DNA of 64,000 bases from Rhodospirillales bacterium (lineage in GTDB: Bacteria > Pseudomonadota > Alphaproteobacteria > Rhodospirillales > UBA2165). Shown here in pieces: positions 1 through 8,917 of the stretch (its first letter is position 1; each line of letters begins with the position of its first letter). The DNA lies in assembly GCA_028345065.1 (NCBI GenBank), contig JAOMCN010000007.1:1-64000 (forward strand), given 5' to 3'. A program made the position numbers and the translations under genes. Under the pieces are notes generated by a model. It did no database searches. It was given only the letters and a program-made list of their open reading frames with translations, and had not been told where the DNA came from.

Positions 1-1
1 C

Positions 2-1030
2 CAATCTACGCACGACGCTATTCCGGGAACTCCGAAGGAAGGAATTACCATCACCTCTAAAGTCACTATCGACACAAAACGGGCCATGATCGAGGTGGAT
101 CTTACTCAAAATCCCGATGCGCTCGCCTGCGGGTTGAACGTTTCCGAGGCTTGCACGCGGACGTCTGCCATGATCGGTATTTACAACTCTGTCGACAATA
201 CCGTCCCCAAGAATGCCGGCGCTTTTCGGCGCGTTAAGCTTCATTTAAAAGATAACGGTGTTGTCGGGGTGCCTCACCATCCGACAAGCTGTTCCGCATC
301 TACTACTAATTTAGCAGATCGCGTTCAAAACTCGACTATGAGAGCTATGGCAGAAATTAGTGATGGACTTGGAATGGGCGAGATTGGCTGCTTCTGTCCG
401 CCTTCAACTTCGGTTGTATCGGGAACCGATCCTCGCAATGGGAAGCCCTATGTAAACCAGCTTTTTTTGGGTCATACGGCCGGAGCGGGCGCCCCATTTG
501 AGGATGCCTGGATGACAATGCTGCATGCCGGAAATGGTGGGATGTGCTACATCGATTCGGTTGAACTCGATGAAGTTTACACACCTCTTCGAGTACACAC
601 TAGGCGACTTATTGAAGATTCAGAGGGTGCAGGTAGATTTAGGGGAGCACCTGGCATAAGAGTTGAACTAAGTCCAGTTAATTGCCGAATGGAAGCTGGC
701 TTCGTTGCTGACGGGAATATCCATATTCCTTTGGGTGCACGTGATGGTGGTCCTGCCTCTCGTTCTGATCAATTTCGCCTCACGGTCAAAGGAGAATTAC
801 AACGGCTTGAACAATGTTCACAAGTATGGATCGAGGATGGAGAAGTGCTGGTCTCAATTGCCTGTGGTGGTGGAGGCTATGGCGATCCCAAATCACGTGA
901 TCCGGAGCGTGTCTTACAAGATGTTCTAGAGGGTATCGTGAGCCGTAATCGAGCCGAAGAAGTTTATGGCATAGTCATCGACGAAAATATGGAAATCGAC
1001 AAAACTGCTACACAATCATTGAGGGCTTAA
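2..1030 (+). CDS. Hydantoinase B/oxoprolinase family protein, C-terminal part (5' end outside the window)
   Basis: Frame stays open upstream of the listed ATG to base 2 (QSTHDAIPGTPKEGITITSKVTIDTKRAMIEVDLTQNPD); HyuB-like motifs including GAGRFRGAPG and CGGGGYGDP. Confidence 0.85.
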   Translation, partial: QSTHDAIPGTPKEGITITSKVTIDTKRAMIEVDLTQNPDALACGLNVSEACTRTSAMIGIYNSVDNTVPKNAGAFRRVKLHLKDNGVVGVPHHPTSCSASTTNLADRVQNSTMRAMAEISDGLGMGEIGCFCPPSTSVVSGTDPRNGKPYVNQLFLGHTAGAGAPFEDAWMTMLHAGNGGMCYIDSVELDEVYTPLRVHTRRLIEDSEGAGRFRGAPGIRVELSPVNCRMEAGFVADGNIHIPLGARDGGPASRSDQFRLTVKGELQRLEQCSQVWIEDGEVLVSIACGGGGYGDPKSRDPERVLQDVLEGIVSRNRAEEVYGIVIDENMEIDKTATQSLRA

Positions 1031-1050
1031 ATTTAATTTGGGAGGGTAAA

Positions 1051-1812
1051 ATGAGACTTGAAAAAAAAGTTGCCATCGTAACCGGTTCGTCCATGGGTAT
1101 AGGTGAGGCAATTGCTAAACGTTATGCAAAAGAAGGCGCAAAAGTTGCGGTCAATTATTTTAAAAGTGAAGATAAGGCCAACGATGTAGTTGATGCAATT
1201 AAGGGAGAAGGGGGCGTTGCTAAGGCCTTTAGGGCGGATGTATCGAAGGTTTCCGAAATAGAGCGCCTGGTAAGCGAGGTTATAAATGAATGGGAGAGGG
1301 TGGATATACTCGTCAATAATGCCGGTGTTTTCCATACTGTTCCAGTGATGGAGACGACTGAAGAGATTTGGGATGAAACGCTTGATCTAAATCTCAAAGG
1401 CTATTTTTTCGCTGTAAAATCACTAATTCCTCACTGGCGGAAAACAGGAGGGGGTAAAGTCGTAAATATTTCCTCGATTGCTGGAACCGGAGCTTTTCCA
1501 AATTGTCCGGGTTATTGTGCGTCAAAAGGGGGGGTCGTGAATTTGACACGAGCTCTCGCTGCCGAATTGGGGAAGGAAAACATAAATGTAAATTCAATCG
1601 CTCCAGGTAACGTGGCCACGCCTCTAAACGCACATGTCAGAGGGCCAGGCAACGAGGAATATATTGAAATAATGAAAACCTTTACCCCTACTGGGATAGA
1701 TTTTATGGATGTTGAGGATATGACTGGAACGGCCGTGTTCCTAGCGAGTGATGATTCACGGATGGTCCATGGTGAGACCATTATTGTCGATGCAGGTTGG
1801 TCAGTTTGGTAG
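1051..1812 (+). CDS. SDR family oxidoreductase
   Basis: TGSSMGIG cofactor motif, NNAG, YCASKGG catalytic motif; SD gggagggt upstream. Confidence 0.93.
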   Translation: MRLEKKVAIVTGSSMGIGEAIAKRYAKEGAKVAVNYFKSEDKANDVVDAIKGEGGVAKAFRADVSKVSEIERLVSEVINEWERVDILVNNAGVFHTVPVMETTEEIWDETLDLNLKGYFFAVKSLIPHWRKTGGGKVVNISSIAGTGAFPNCPGYCASKGGVVNLTRALAAELGKENINVNSIAPGNVATPLNAHVRGPGNEEYIEIMKTFTPTGIDFMDVEDMTGTAVFLASDDSRMVHGETIIVDAGWSVW

Positions 1813-1840
1813 AGATTACCGGTCTAAATAGGAGAAAGTA

Positions 1841-2743
1841 ATGAGAGACAAGGTTGGTGTCATTGGCCTCGGTGCCATGGGCGGAATTTATACGCGTCAT
1901 TTGCTTAATGCAGGGTTTGAGGTGATTGGTTGCGATCTCGTGGAGAGCCATGTAACAGCCTTGGTAGAGCGGGGTATGAAGCCTGCAAGCACACCCAGGG
2001 ATGTTGCTGAACTGGCTGATGTTTTAATTTCTTCCTTACCAAGCCTAAAAGCCGTTCAAGAAGTGATCGCTGGCGATAATGGTATTCTGAAGTGCGATAA
2101 AGATTCCCAAATCTTGATTGATACAACCACCTTGAAAGTCGAGGATAAAATTGACTTGGGCGAGTTAATGGCGACCGGCGGAAAGATTTTTCTTGATGCC
2201 CCTATCAGTGGTACCCCACCCATGGTCGAAGCACTTCAGGGTTCTTTGTATGTCAGCGGTGATGAAGCTGCTTACGAACGCTGCAAACCCATCATAGAAG
2301 GTTTCACTAAGACTAATTATTATGTAGGTCAGGTAGGAGATGCCTCGAAAATGAAAATCCTTGCCAACTATTTGGTTGGCGTTCACACGGTAGCGGCTGC
2401 AGAATGCATGGTGCTTGGGATTAAGGCAGGTCTTGATCCAAAATTGATCCATGAAGTATTACCCAAGGGTGCGGGCGGTTCGACGATGTTGCAGGTTCGT
2501 GGCGAGTATATGGCTAATTCGGATTACCGTTATGAGGAAGGGACAATTTTTAATGTTTTCCAAAAGGACTGTTCCATAATTTCGGAATATGCGGCGTCTA
2601 TGAAATCGCCAATTCATTTGTTTGCCGCGGCACGGCAAACTTTTAATTCAGCGATAGCCTTAGGGTTAGATCATCATGAGCTTGCTGCAGTTTGTAAAGC
2701 GGTCGAGGTAGCTGCTGGGGTCGATCGCAAAATGGTGGAGTGA
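1841..2743 (+). CDS. NAD(P)-dependent oxidoreductase, 3-hydroxyisobutyrate dehydrogenase family
   Basis: N-terminal GVIGLGAMG Rossmann motif, DAPISGTPPMVEALQGSL, GDASKMKILANYL. Confidence 0.9.
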   Translation: MRDKVGVIGLGAMGGIYTRHLLNAGFEVIGCDLVESHVTALVERGMKPASTPRDVAELADVLISSLPSLKAVQEVIAGDNGILKCDKDSQILIDTTTLKVEDKIDLGELMATGGKIFLDAPISGTPPMVEALQGSLYVSGDEAAYERCKPIIEGFTKTNYYVGQVGDASKMKILANYLVGVHTVAAAECMVLGIKAGLDPKLIHEVLPKGAGGSTMLQVRGEYMANSDYRYEEGTIFNVFQKDCSIISEYAASMKSPIHLFAAARQTFNSAIALGLDHHELAAVCKAVEVAAGVDRKMVE

Positions 2744-2901
2744 TTTAATAAATTTATCGTGTAAAACGCCAGTTGGACCACAATATCGTTTTCAGGCTTG
2801 TGCCCAAACCGGAGTTGAGGTTGCTGAAAAAATACAAATGCACCTAAAATTAGAGTGGCTCCGGGTTTCAGATGCTAGGGATTTGTGCAGTTTAATTGGG
2901 C

Positions 2902-3975
2902 TCAGTTGAGGATGCGTTTACCGGAGCTATCAAACAAAAATATATGCTCGGGTAACAGATTAAGAGCAACGGTGTCACCTGAACGGTATGAACTATTACT
3001 TTCCACAATTGCAATGAGTTCTCTCTCTTCAACTGTTTCAAAATATAAAAGCGTATCTTTACCAAGGGGTTCGACCAGGTAGATCTTTTTCTTTATATCC
3101 CCAGAAGAACTAATTCCAATTTGCTCGGGACGTATTCCGAGGGTTACCGGCCCTGGAGCAGAATTTTCAAATAATTTAGGTAAGTCGACGTTTAGGATTA
3201 AAGATTTGAAAACTTTTCCAGCTTCAGAGTTTACAATTTCTCCGTTGATCAGGTTCATCGAAGGACTGCCGAAGAAATCCGCGACAAAGTATGAGTTTGG
3301 ATTATTATAAATGTCTATCGGTGAACCAACCTGCTTAATCTCACCCTCATCCATCACTACTATACGATCGGCTAGCGTCATGGCTTCTTCCTGATCGTGT
3401 GTCACGTAAATAAATGTCTTGTTCAATTCTTTATGCAGACGGTCTACTTCTGCACGCATTTCCCGCCGTAATTTTGCATCTAAACTGGAAAGCGGCTCAT
3501 CCAATAAAAAAGCACTTGGGTCAGTTATTAAGGTTCTAGCGACAGCTACACGCTGCGATTCTCCGCCAGAACACTGAGCCGGCAATTTTTCTAGGAGGTG
3601 AGTTATCTTTACCATTTCGGCGACTTCTTTTACTTTATCGTTAATAATTTCTTTATTAACCTTTTTCATTCTTGGTCCAAATGCAATATTTTCGGAAACG
3701 GTTTTATGGGGAAATAGTGCGTGCGTTTGAAACACCATACCTAGGTTTCTCTCGGCGGGCTCCAATTCATTAATGACATCATTTTCAACCAAAATTTCTC
3801 CGGTTGTAGGGTCTTCAAATCCGGCAATCATCCGTAAAGTGGTAGTTTTACCGCAACCAGAGGGGCCAACGAGGACCAGAAATTCACCGTGTTCTATACT
3901 GAGATTAAGGTTCTTCACGGCTACTACAGACCCACCAAACTCTTTTCGGATATTTTTTAATTCAATATGTGTCAT
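2902..3975 (-). CDS. ABC transporter ATP-binding protein, MalK/UgpC type
   Basis: Walker A GPSGCGKTT, signature CSGGESQRVAVARTL, Walker B FLLDEPLSSLD, C-terminal TOBE-like region. Confidence 0.95.
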   Translation of the reverse strand: MTHIELKNIRKEFGGSVVAVKNLNLSIEHGEFLVLVGPSGCGKTTTLRMIAGFEDPTTGEILVENDVINELEPAERNLGMVFQTHALFPHKTVSENIAFGPRMKKVNKEIINDKVKEVAEMVKITHLLEKLPAQCSGGESQRVAVARTLITDPSAFLLDEPLSSLDAKLRREMRAEVDRLHKELNKTFIYVTHDQEEAMTLADRIVVMDEGEIKQVGSPIDIYNNPNSYFVADFFGSPSMNLINGEIVNSEAGKVFKSLILNVDLPKLFENSAPGPVTLGIRPEQIGISSSGDIKKKIYLVEPLGKDTLLYFETVEERELIAIVESNSSYRSGDTVALNLLPEHIFLFDSSGKRILN

Positions 3976-3980
3976 TTAAC

Positions 3981-4862
3981 TTACCTTTTGACCATTCCGA
4001 AACTAAATCCTCGGGCGAGATGCTTCCGGATGAATATACCTATTGCAATTAAAGGAAGGGTAACTCCAACAGCCAGAGCAGCCTGGCGGCCATAAACACG
4101 ACCTTCTACGGAACCTTCATATTTGCTTAACTCGACAGGTAGGGTTGCCACTTCTGTTTTAGACAGAATGAGCGCAAGGAGATACTCGCTCCAAGTTAAA
4201 ATTAGTATGAAGAGAAATGTTGCGACAATACCAGATCGAACAAGAGGGAAAACAATTTCCCATAGGGTTCTTAAACGACTTGCTCCCAATATCATGGCTG
4301 CTTGTTCAATTTCTAGGGGTAATTCATCAATAAAACTTTTGATCATCCAAACGGAATAAGGAAGTGTTGTGATGGAATAAATTATTACCAGTCCAGTAAT
4401 CGTATCTAATAAGTGAAGTGTTGAATAATAAAGTGATAGAGGGGCTACAATGACGATTGGCGGAACCATTCGAAGCATCAATAGCTGAAACATTCTACCT
4501 TCCGAAAGAATTTGATAGCGGGAAACTCCATAGGCCAGGATTGTACCAAAACCAACGGCAAAAAAAGTAGAAATGACAGATATAAAAAGGCTATTGCGAA
4601 GAGCCTTCCACGGTTTCTGCATCGAATGACTGTATTGGGTGCCGCCTTCATATTCCTCCTTGTGGTCGGCCCACACGACAGCATAATTATTAAGGGTTGG
4701 TTCTTCTGACCAATAAACTGGCGGCCAGGCAAACCAATCACGGTCTGGTTTGAAAGATGTTGCGACAATCCAATAAATTGGGAATGCCACTATTAACGCC
4801 CAAATACTTAGAGCAAAATATTTTCCATATTGTGCTAATTTTCTTTTTAAATTCCGGTTCAT
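3981..4862 (-). CDS. Carbohydrate-type ABC transporter permease (MalG family)
   Basis: Multiple TM segments and EAA-loop-like sequence ELPLEIEQAAMILGASRLRTLWEIVFPL. Confidence 0.92.
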   Translation of the reverse strand: MNRNLKRKLAQYGKYFALSIWALIVAFPIYWIVATSFKPDRDWFAWPPVYWSEEPTLNNYAVVWADHKEEYEGGTQYSHSMQKPWKALRNSLFISVISTFFAVGFGTILAYGVSRYQILSEGRMFQLLMLRMVPPIVIVAPLSLYYSTLHLLDTITGLVIIYSITTLPYSVWMIKSFIDELPLEIEQAAMILGASRLRTLWEIVFPLVRSGIVATFLFILILTWSEYLLALILSKTEVATLPVELSKYEGSVEGRVYGRQAALAVGVTLPLIAIGIFIRKHLARGFSFGMVKR

Positions 4863-4877
4863 GTCATTTCAGCTCTT

Positions 4878-5861
4878 TTAAGCGGTAGTTTCTTTTCGGC
4901 TGTCGTAAATTTGGTCGAGACCGATTTTCTCGCGACGAAGGATTTGGATTGCCAATAAAACAATTGCAACCATAATTAACAAAATTACATAAGACATCGC
5001 TGCACCCTTTGATATCTCAAAGTATTGCCAAGTTACGATATAGAGATAGGTCGGTATGGTTTCGGTTGCGGAGCCAGGTCCTCCCTGAAATAGCGACCAC
5101 GCTTTTGGAAATTCTGCTATCGCTTCTAAAAATCGAAGGATTAAAGCTAAAACTATGACGGGTCTTAACAATGGAAGTTGTATTTCTACAAATACACGCC
5201 ACTTGGAAGCGCCCAAAATTTTTGCCGCTTCAATCGGTTCGTCCGGCAAGGCAGCCAGGCCTGCCATCATTATTATGAATGAAAATGGAACCCAGTTCCA
5301 CACCTCGAGTACCATAACGGTGAGGAGAGCGGTATCGGCATTGGCAAGCCAAAGAATGTTAACCTGGCGACCAAAAATTGAGGACAATAGATCGTTTACA
5401 GGACCTTTTTGGTAGAGCAGCATTTCACCTGTGTAGGCAATCACGATAGGCACTGTCAGCATGGGTAGGATAAACAAGATATAATAAAAGGCTTGCCCCC
5501 TAAAAGGCCGATACATCAAAAGCGCTAGCCCGAAACCGATGACGAAACAACCTATTGTTGAGCCTGTAGCAAACAGTAATGATCGTATTATTGCCCATCC
5601 TAGTCTGGGGTCGGTGACAACTTCTTCGAACAATTCAAGGCCAACAAATTCAGCGTCCCACCAACTTCCTCCGTAGACAGAGTACCCATGAAACGAAAAG
5701 TAAAGTTGGAGCATTAACACCGGGAATAGAACAGCCACCAGGACCACAATAAGAACGGATAAAACGCTCCACTTAAAACGCTGAACGGCACGCGCTTGGA
5801 CCAATTGTCGCGGGCGCGATTTAGTTGACCCGTTAGTATTGCTCGTCGGAGAAGAGTTCAT
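4878..5861 (-). CDS. Carbohydrate-type ABC transporter permease (MalF family)
   Basis: EAA loop ALPDEPIEAAKILGASKWRVFVEIQLPLL; start reassigned to MNSSPTSN rather than the longest ORF start at 5903, which would run into a hairpin. Confidence 0.88.
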   Translation of the reverse strand: MNSSPTSNTNGSTKSRPRQLVQARAVQRFKWSVLSVLIVVLVAVLFPVLMLQLYFSFHGYSVYGGSWWDAEFVGLELFEEVVTDPRLGWAIIRSLLFATGSTIGCFVIGFGLALLMYRPFRGQAFYYILFILPMLTVPIVIAYTGEMLLYQKGPVNDLLSSIFGRQVNILWLANADTALLTVMVLEVWNWVPFSFIIMMAGLAALPDEPIEAAKILGASKWRVFVEIQLPLLRPVIVLALILRFLEAIAEFPKAWSLFQGGPGSATETIPTYLYIVTWQYFEISKGAAMSYVILLIMVAIVLLAIQILRREKIGLDQIYDSRKETTA

Positions 5862-5887
5862 GTTTTGTAAAAGAGATAAAGCCGACC

Positions 5888-5916
5888 CCGGGAAGGGTGG
5901 CAACCACCTTTCCCGG
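5888..5916 (-). promoter_or_regulatory. Stem-loop between substrate-binding-protein and permease genes
   Basis: ccgggaagggtgg-caa-ccacctttcccgg: 13-bp arms with one non-Watson-Crick pair and a 3-nt loop. Confidence 0.6.
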
Positions 5917-5942
5917 AATCATTTTCAAGCAAGTCAGTTTAA

Positions 5943-7376
5943 TTAACCGGGTACATTCACTTTCGGGAATAGCGCCTTGTAACTTGCAAGTTCAGCTTTA
6001 AGTTTTTTCTTTCCGATCTTTCTGACGATTTTTTTCCAGGCTTTTTCAGTTTCCGGGAGAACGTCTTTTGCTTTCCGTTGGCCGACATAGGCTTCAGACA
6101 AGTTCTTGGCCAATTGGTCTTGGAATTCAAGCAGACCAGTCAAATAAATCGGCGGCGAAGCAACCTGCAGGCAGGAATTTATAGCCGGCAGGCCAGCTTT
6201 GTAGGTTTGATAAACCTTGTCACTCTTGAAGTGGGCCACATGCCACGGGTCGTGGAAGGTGTTTACGTTATCGCCGACGATGGTCTCTGAGTTTTTCTGC
6301 GTCGCCCACCACATAGCCATGTAAGCCGCGCGTTCCTTATTTTTGCTGTAACGGTTTACTAGGATTGCAGCTACTGGTGACGAGATCGATCGATGCATAC
6401 GTTTTCCAGAAAAATCAGAACCAGGAATTAGCCCATATGTATATTTTCCGGCGGTTTTTGACTTCTTGGGATTTTCATTTAGGCCAATTGCGCCATCCCA
6501 ATATTGACATGAATAAATTTTTCCACTTGCGATACGCGGAATCATTTGCGGCGTGCCCCAACCGGGTGCTTCAGGATGAGAAACCTTCTTCATGTTTAGA
6601 TACGTTTCAACAGCGTAATTGCCGGCTGGGGTATTAAGTGTTGGGTTCATATCGTCATCAAAAGGAAAACCACCAGCTGAATAGAAATACATATACCACC
6701 AAGTTACGCCATTTGGCCGATTACGAAGGTTTCCTGATGACCAGATACCTTTGTCGGGACGATGGAACCATTCCATCAGGCGTTGGTCATCTTCCCACGT
6801 TTCTGGATAGGCCATTTTTTTACCATGCTTATCTTCGAAACCTTTTTGCTCTTCGGGGTTCTCCATCATGTCTTTACGACACATGTGAACGTGAACATTC
6901 CCATCTGTTACAATACCGTAGGTATTACCTTTGTATTTCATGAAATTGCCAAAGTTTCCGACGGCATTTAATTTGAAACCTGCTTTATCCATATATTTAT
7001 CCAAAGGTTCCAAAAGACCGGCGGAAGCTAGAGACGGTATCATGTTCGAGTCCAGGTGAAAAAAATCAAACTCCGGGGACCGTGTTATCGCTTCAGCCAT
7101 TGCCCTCTGAGGGATGGAAAATACAGAAATATCTTGTATAGAGCCTACGCCATACCCCGTCGCTTGCTTAAAAGCAGGTACGGTTGGTTTCATGGCGACG
7201 TAATAGTTGGACCAGATCATACCCTTCAAATCAGTGCCACCCGCTGATTTCGCCGCAGCGATGATGCCTTCCTCTTCAGATGCGGCAAATGCCATACGAG
7301 GCATCGGTAGTGAAGACAAAGCTGCCATGGTGAGGCCACCATTAACCACAGAACGTCTGGAAATTTTGTTGGACAT
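5943..7376 (-). CDS. Extracellular substrate-binding protein of ABC transporter, probably Tat-type signal
   Basis: N-terminus MSNKISRRSVVNGGLTMAALS; strong SD (gggagggt on the minus strand) before the ATG at 7376; next to the permease genes. Confidence 0.88.
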   Translation of the reverse strand: MSNKISRRSVVNGGLTMAALSSLPMPRMAFAASEEEGIIAAAKSAGGTDLKGMIWSNYYVAMKPTVPAFKQATGYGVGSIQDISVFSIPQRAMAEAITRSPEFDFFHLDSNMIPSLASAGLLEPLDKYMDKAGFKLNAVGNFGNFMKYKGNTYGIVTDGNVHVHMCRKDMMENPEEQKGFEDKHGKKMAYPETWEDDQRLMEWFHRPDKGIWSSGNLRNRPNGVTWWYMYFYSAGGFPFDDDMNPTLNTPAGNYAVETYLNMKKVSHPEAPGWGTPQMIPRIASGKIYSCQYWDGAIGLNENPKKSKTAGKYTYGLIPGSDFSGKRMHRSISSPVAAILVNRYSKNKERAAYMAMWWATQKNSETIVGDNVNTFHDPWHVAHFKSDKVYQTYKAGLPAINSCLQVASPPIYLTGLLEFQDQLAKNLSEAYVGQRKAKDVLPETEKAWKKIVRKIGKKKLKAELASYKALFPKVNVPG

Positions 7377-7559
7377 GACTACCCTCCCTGAGTGTTTAAG
7401 TATTAAGGTTAAAACATGGTCGTTTCTAATCACTGTGATGTTACCGGTATAGAGCTATTTTGCCAACCTTGGGTTGTCAGAGGAGAAAAATAATTGATAT
7501 TTAGATCACAATAGTCTTGTGTTACCTCAGCAGAATTAAAAAATATTTGGTTTATTTGC

Positions 7560-8438
7560 ATGAAATCTTGCAATTTTAGTTATTACGACCCTAACACTGT
7601 CTCCGAAGTAGTTTCCCTAATCAGTAGGCATGAAAATGCGAAGCTCTTGGCAGGAGGCCAATCACTGGTGCCTATGCTAAATTTTAGAATTTTGTCACCG
7701 GAGCATATTGTAGACTTAAATAAAGTTTCAGATTTGTTTGGAATTAAGGAGAATGGGAACCATTTGAGTATTGGTTCAATGACAAGACAAAGTGAGCTTT
7801 TGAATTCACCACTGATAATTCAAAGTTCCCCCTTAATTTCGAAAGCTTTAGGTTATGTTGGTCATGATCAAACCAGAAATCGGGGAACAATCGGGGGTAG
7901 CTTATGCCACTTGGATCCCGCTGCCGAACTTTGTGTCGTTGCCTCCGCCTATAACGCAGAACTGACGGTTACCGGTAAAAAAGGAGATCGTGTAATCGCG
8001 ATGTCTGATTGGCCCGTTGATTTTCTGACACCTGCGTTAGATCACGACGAAATCCTCACAAATATACGGATTACTCCCTGGCAGGGCTCGCACGGTTTCT
8101 GCTTTATAGAATTTGCTAGAAGGGAAGGTGATTTTGCCATTGTAGCTGTGGCCGTTTTGATAGAAATCACGGATCACGTCATTAGCAAAGCTTCCATTGC
8201 CCTTGGAGGTGTGTCCGCTGGACCGGTTAGATTGCATGATGTCGAAACATTATTGAAGGGTCAGTCACCTGGGCAAGAATTATTCAAAGAAGCTGGTCTG
8301 CTTGCAAAAAAAGTTGATGCTATGTCAGATGTTAATTATTCAACAAACTATAGAAAACGACTATCCGGTGCTTTGACGGAGAGAGCCCTTCATGGAGCTA
8401 TGGCTCGATTTAAAGGAGAGGAAGAGGGGCATGAATAG
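7560..8438 (+). CDS. Molybdenum hydroxylase FAD-binding (medium) subunit, CoxM/XdhB type
   Basis: AKLLAGGQSLVPMLNFRI and RNRGTIGGSLCHLDPAAEL FAD-binding motifs. Confidence 0.93.
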   Translation: MKSCNFSYYDPNTVSEVVSLISRHENAKLLAGGQSLVPMLNFRILSPEHIVDLNKVSDLFGIKENGNHLSIGSMTRQSELLNSPLIIQSSPLISKALGYVGHDQTRNRGTIGGSLCHLDPAAELCVVASAYNAELTVTGKKGDRVIAMSDWPVDFLTPALDHDEILTNIRITPWQGSHGFCFIEFARREGDFAIVAVAVLIEITDHVISKASIALGGVSAGPVRLHDVETLLKGQSPGQELFKEAGLLAKKVDAMSDVNYSTNYRKRLSGALTERALHGAMARFKGEEEGHE

Positions 8439-8916
8439 TCGGGAAATTAGCCTGAAATTAAATGGATGCGAGGTGACCGCAACTGTTGAGCCACGAATCC
8501 ATTTGGCAGATTTTTTGCGTCACACCCTTGGTGCCACCGGGACCCATTTAGGATGCGAGCACGGAGTATGCGGTGCATGTACGGTAAACGTTGATGGCGA
8601 CGCCGTTAGGTCATGTCTGATGTTTGCAATTCAAGTTGATGGGAAAAATGTGACGACTATCGAAGGAATTGCTAATTCTGATAAAACGTTACACCCAATT
8701 CAAGAAGCATTTCGCAAACACCACGGCCTACAGTGCGGTTTCTGTACACCGGGAATGGTTATCACCCTGGAAGCTTTTTTGAAAAACCATCCAAATCCTA
8801 CAGAGTTTGAAATTCGAAAAGCAATATCTGGAAACATATGCCGCTGTACTGGTTACCAGCCAATTGTTGCCGCAGCAATGGAAGCTGCAACCAATTTAAA
8901 AAATCAGGGGCAGTAA
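8431..8916 (+). CDS. Molybdenum hydroxylase 2Fe-2S (small) subunit, CoxS type
   Basis: GCEHGVCGACTV and CGFCTPGM...GNICRCTGY cysteine motifs; start reassigned to the ATG at 8431 with purine-rich SD. Confidence 0.94.
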   Translation: MNSREISLKLNGCEVTATVEPRIHLADFLRHTLGATGTHLGCEHGVCGACTVNVDGDAVRSCLMFAIQVDGKNVTTIEGIANSDKTLHPIQEAFRKHHGLQCGFCTPGMVITLEAFLKNHPNPTEFEIRKAISGNICRCTGYQPIVAAAMEAATNLKNQGQ

Positions 8917-8917
8917 A

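Noticed and set aside
357-584. Antisense and out-of-frame ORFs in the track (e.g. 357-584 -, 404-598 -, 705-929 +, and many similar ones throughout)
   Set aside because: They overlap well-supported genes in other frames and show no family motifs; treated as shadow ORFs.
2750-2903. About 50-codon open stretch after the 3-HIBDH-like gene (...KTPVGPQYRFQACAQTGVEVAEKIQMHLKLEWLRVSDARDLCSLIGLS*)
   Set aside because: No clear start, no SD and no family resemblance; could be chance or decayed sequence, not enough to call.
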